6,131 bases of DNA. It comes from Gammaproteobacteria bacterium UBA6724 (GTDB lineage: Bacteria; Pseudomonadota; Gammaproteobacteria; Pseudomonadales; Azotimanducaceae). The stretch covers positions 481 through 6,611 of the forward strand of contig DKIG01000010.1 of assembly GCA_002454165.1 (NCBI GenBank). Reading direction: 5' to 3'. Position numbers and translations under genes: made by a program. Positions within the stretch are counted from its first letter, which is position 1. The number at the start of each line of letters is the position of its first letter. The notes under the pieces were generated by a model, which made no database searches, was not told the DNA's origin, and saw only the letters and a program-made list of their open reading frames with translations. Positions 5,684 through 6,131 of this stretch are shown in pieces.

Positions 5684-6131
5684 GCATTGCGCTTAGCCTG
5701 GACATGCAACGAGACACTGGTTTTAGGCTCAAGGCAGAACTGTCCTTTAGTCCGGCTAGCGTCACGGCCCTCTACGGACCATCCGGCTCAGGGAAAACAA
5801 CCATCCTGAGACTCCTGACTGGTCTGGAACGAGGCAAGGCTGGCGACAATATCGTCGTGACCTTTAACGGCGAGACATGGCAGAGCAACACCCGATTCGT
5901 CCCGCCCCACCAGCGCCGGATTGGCTATGTGTTCCAAAATCTTAATCTGTTCCCACATCTGAATGTTCGGGAGAATCTTGAATTTGCAGCGCGGCGGGCT
6001 CAAACATCCCCTGGCTCAAACCGTCAGAACGCAATAGATAAGGACAAAAAACAAATCATAACCCTGCTGGATCTGACCCGGCTCCTGGACGCGCCAATTG
6101 ACCAACTCTCCGGGGGTGAACAACAGCGAGT
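5680..6131 (+). CDS. modC: Molybdate ABC transporter ATP-binding protein ModC, 3' partial
   Basis: This is the ATPase subunit that powers molybdate import on the cytoplasmic face of ModB. The first 150 residues are present and the right edge cuts the gene just after the signature motif. Walker A is GPSGSGKTT (33-41), the Q-loop Gln86 lies in YVFQNLNLFPHL, and the signature LSGGEQQR is at 143-150. Walker B, the H-loop and the C-terminal TOBE/Mop domain of typical ModC proteins lie outside the window, so whether the regulatory domain is present cannot be told. A polar Asn/Lys/Gln-rich stretch at 107-125 lengthens the helical region before the signature. The ATG overlaps the modB stop by four bases (ATGA). 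ModC rather than another importer ATPase is inferred from the directly preceding modAB. Confidence 0.93.
   Translation, partial: MSIALSLDMQRDTGFRLKAELSFSPASVTALYGPSGSGKTTILRLLTGLERGKAGDNIVVTFNGETWQSNTRFVPPHQRRIGYVFQNLNLFPHLNVRENLEFAARRAQTSPGSNRQNAIDKDKKQIITLLDLTRLLDAPIDQLSGGEQQR

Overview
The window reads as a compact stretch of a Gram-negative proteobacterial chromosome, most likely a gammaproteobacterium. The reasons are a TolC-type outer-membrane protein, an envelope HtrA/Deg protease, a ComF with four CxxC pairs, a zinc-ribbon NudC and a ModA-ModB-ModC transporter. Base composition is balanced. All genes lie on the + strand. I see no mobile element, RNA gene or CRISPR array. The assignment to Gammaproteobacteria is inferred from gene types and style; no marker gene is present.

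Region 1 (1-2313) holds the 3' part of a TolC-family gene, cut by the left edge. After 23 bases comes a membrane-anchored (or secreted) trypsin-like Deg/HtrA protease with a complete His98-Asp128-Ser206 triad and one PDZ domain. The two are probably co-transcribed envelope genes.

Region 2 (2314-2513) is the only real intergenic gap. It holds a small GC-rich palindrome, a plausible sigma70-type promoter (-10 at 2445-2450), and five 13-bp tandem units (2449-2513). These units run without a break into the comF start codon and carry two tiny ORFs arranged as overlapping stop/start pairs.

Region 3 (2514-6131) is a tight run of comF, nudC, modA, modB and modC. The gaps are 12 and 13 bases, followed by overlaps of 8 and 4 bases, so one transcript is likely. 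ModA binds molybdate in the periplasm, ModB is the permease and ModC (cut by the right edge) is the ATPase. NudC hydrolyses NAD(H) and removes NAD caps from RNA. ComF is a phosphoribosyltransferase-like protein linked to DNA uptake and recombination in other bacteria. The association of comF and nudC with mod looks positional rather than a known pathway.

The gene families are ordinary. The unusual structure lies in two separate tandem-repeat tracts: the 13-bp series in the comF leader, and four in-frame 15-bp copies that build the hydrophobic part of the ModA signal peptide. I found no convincing new multi-gene system.
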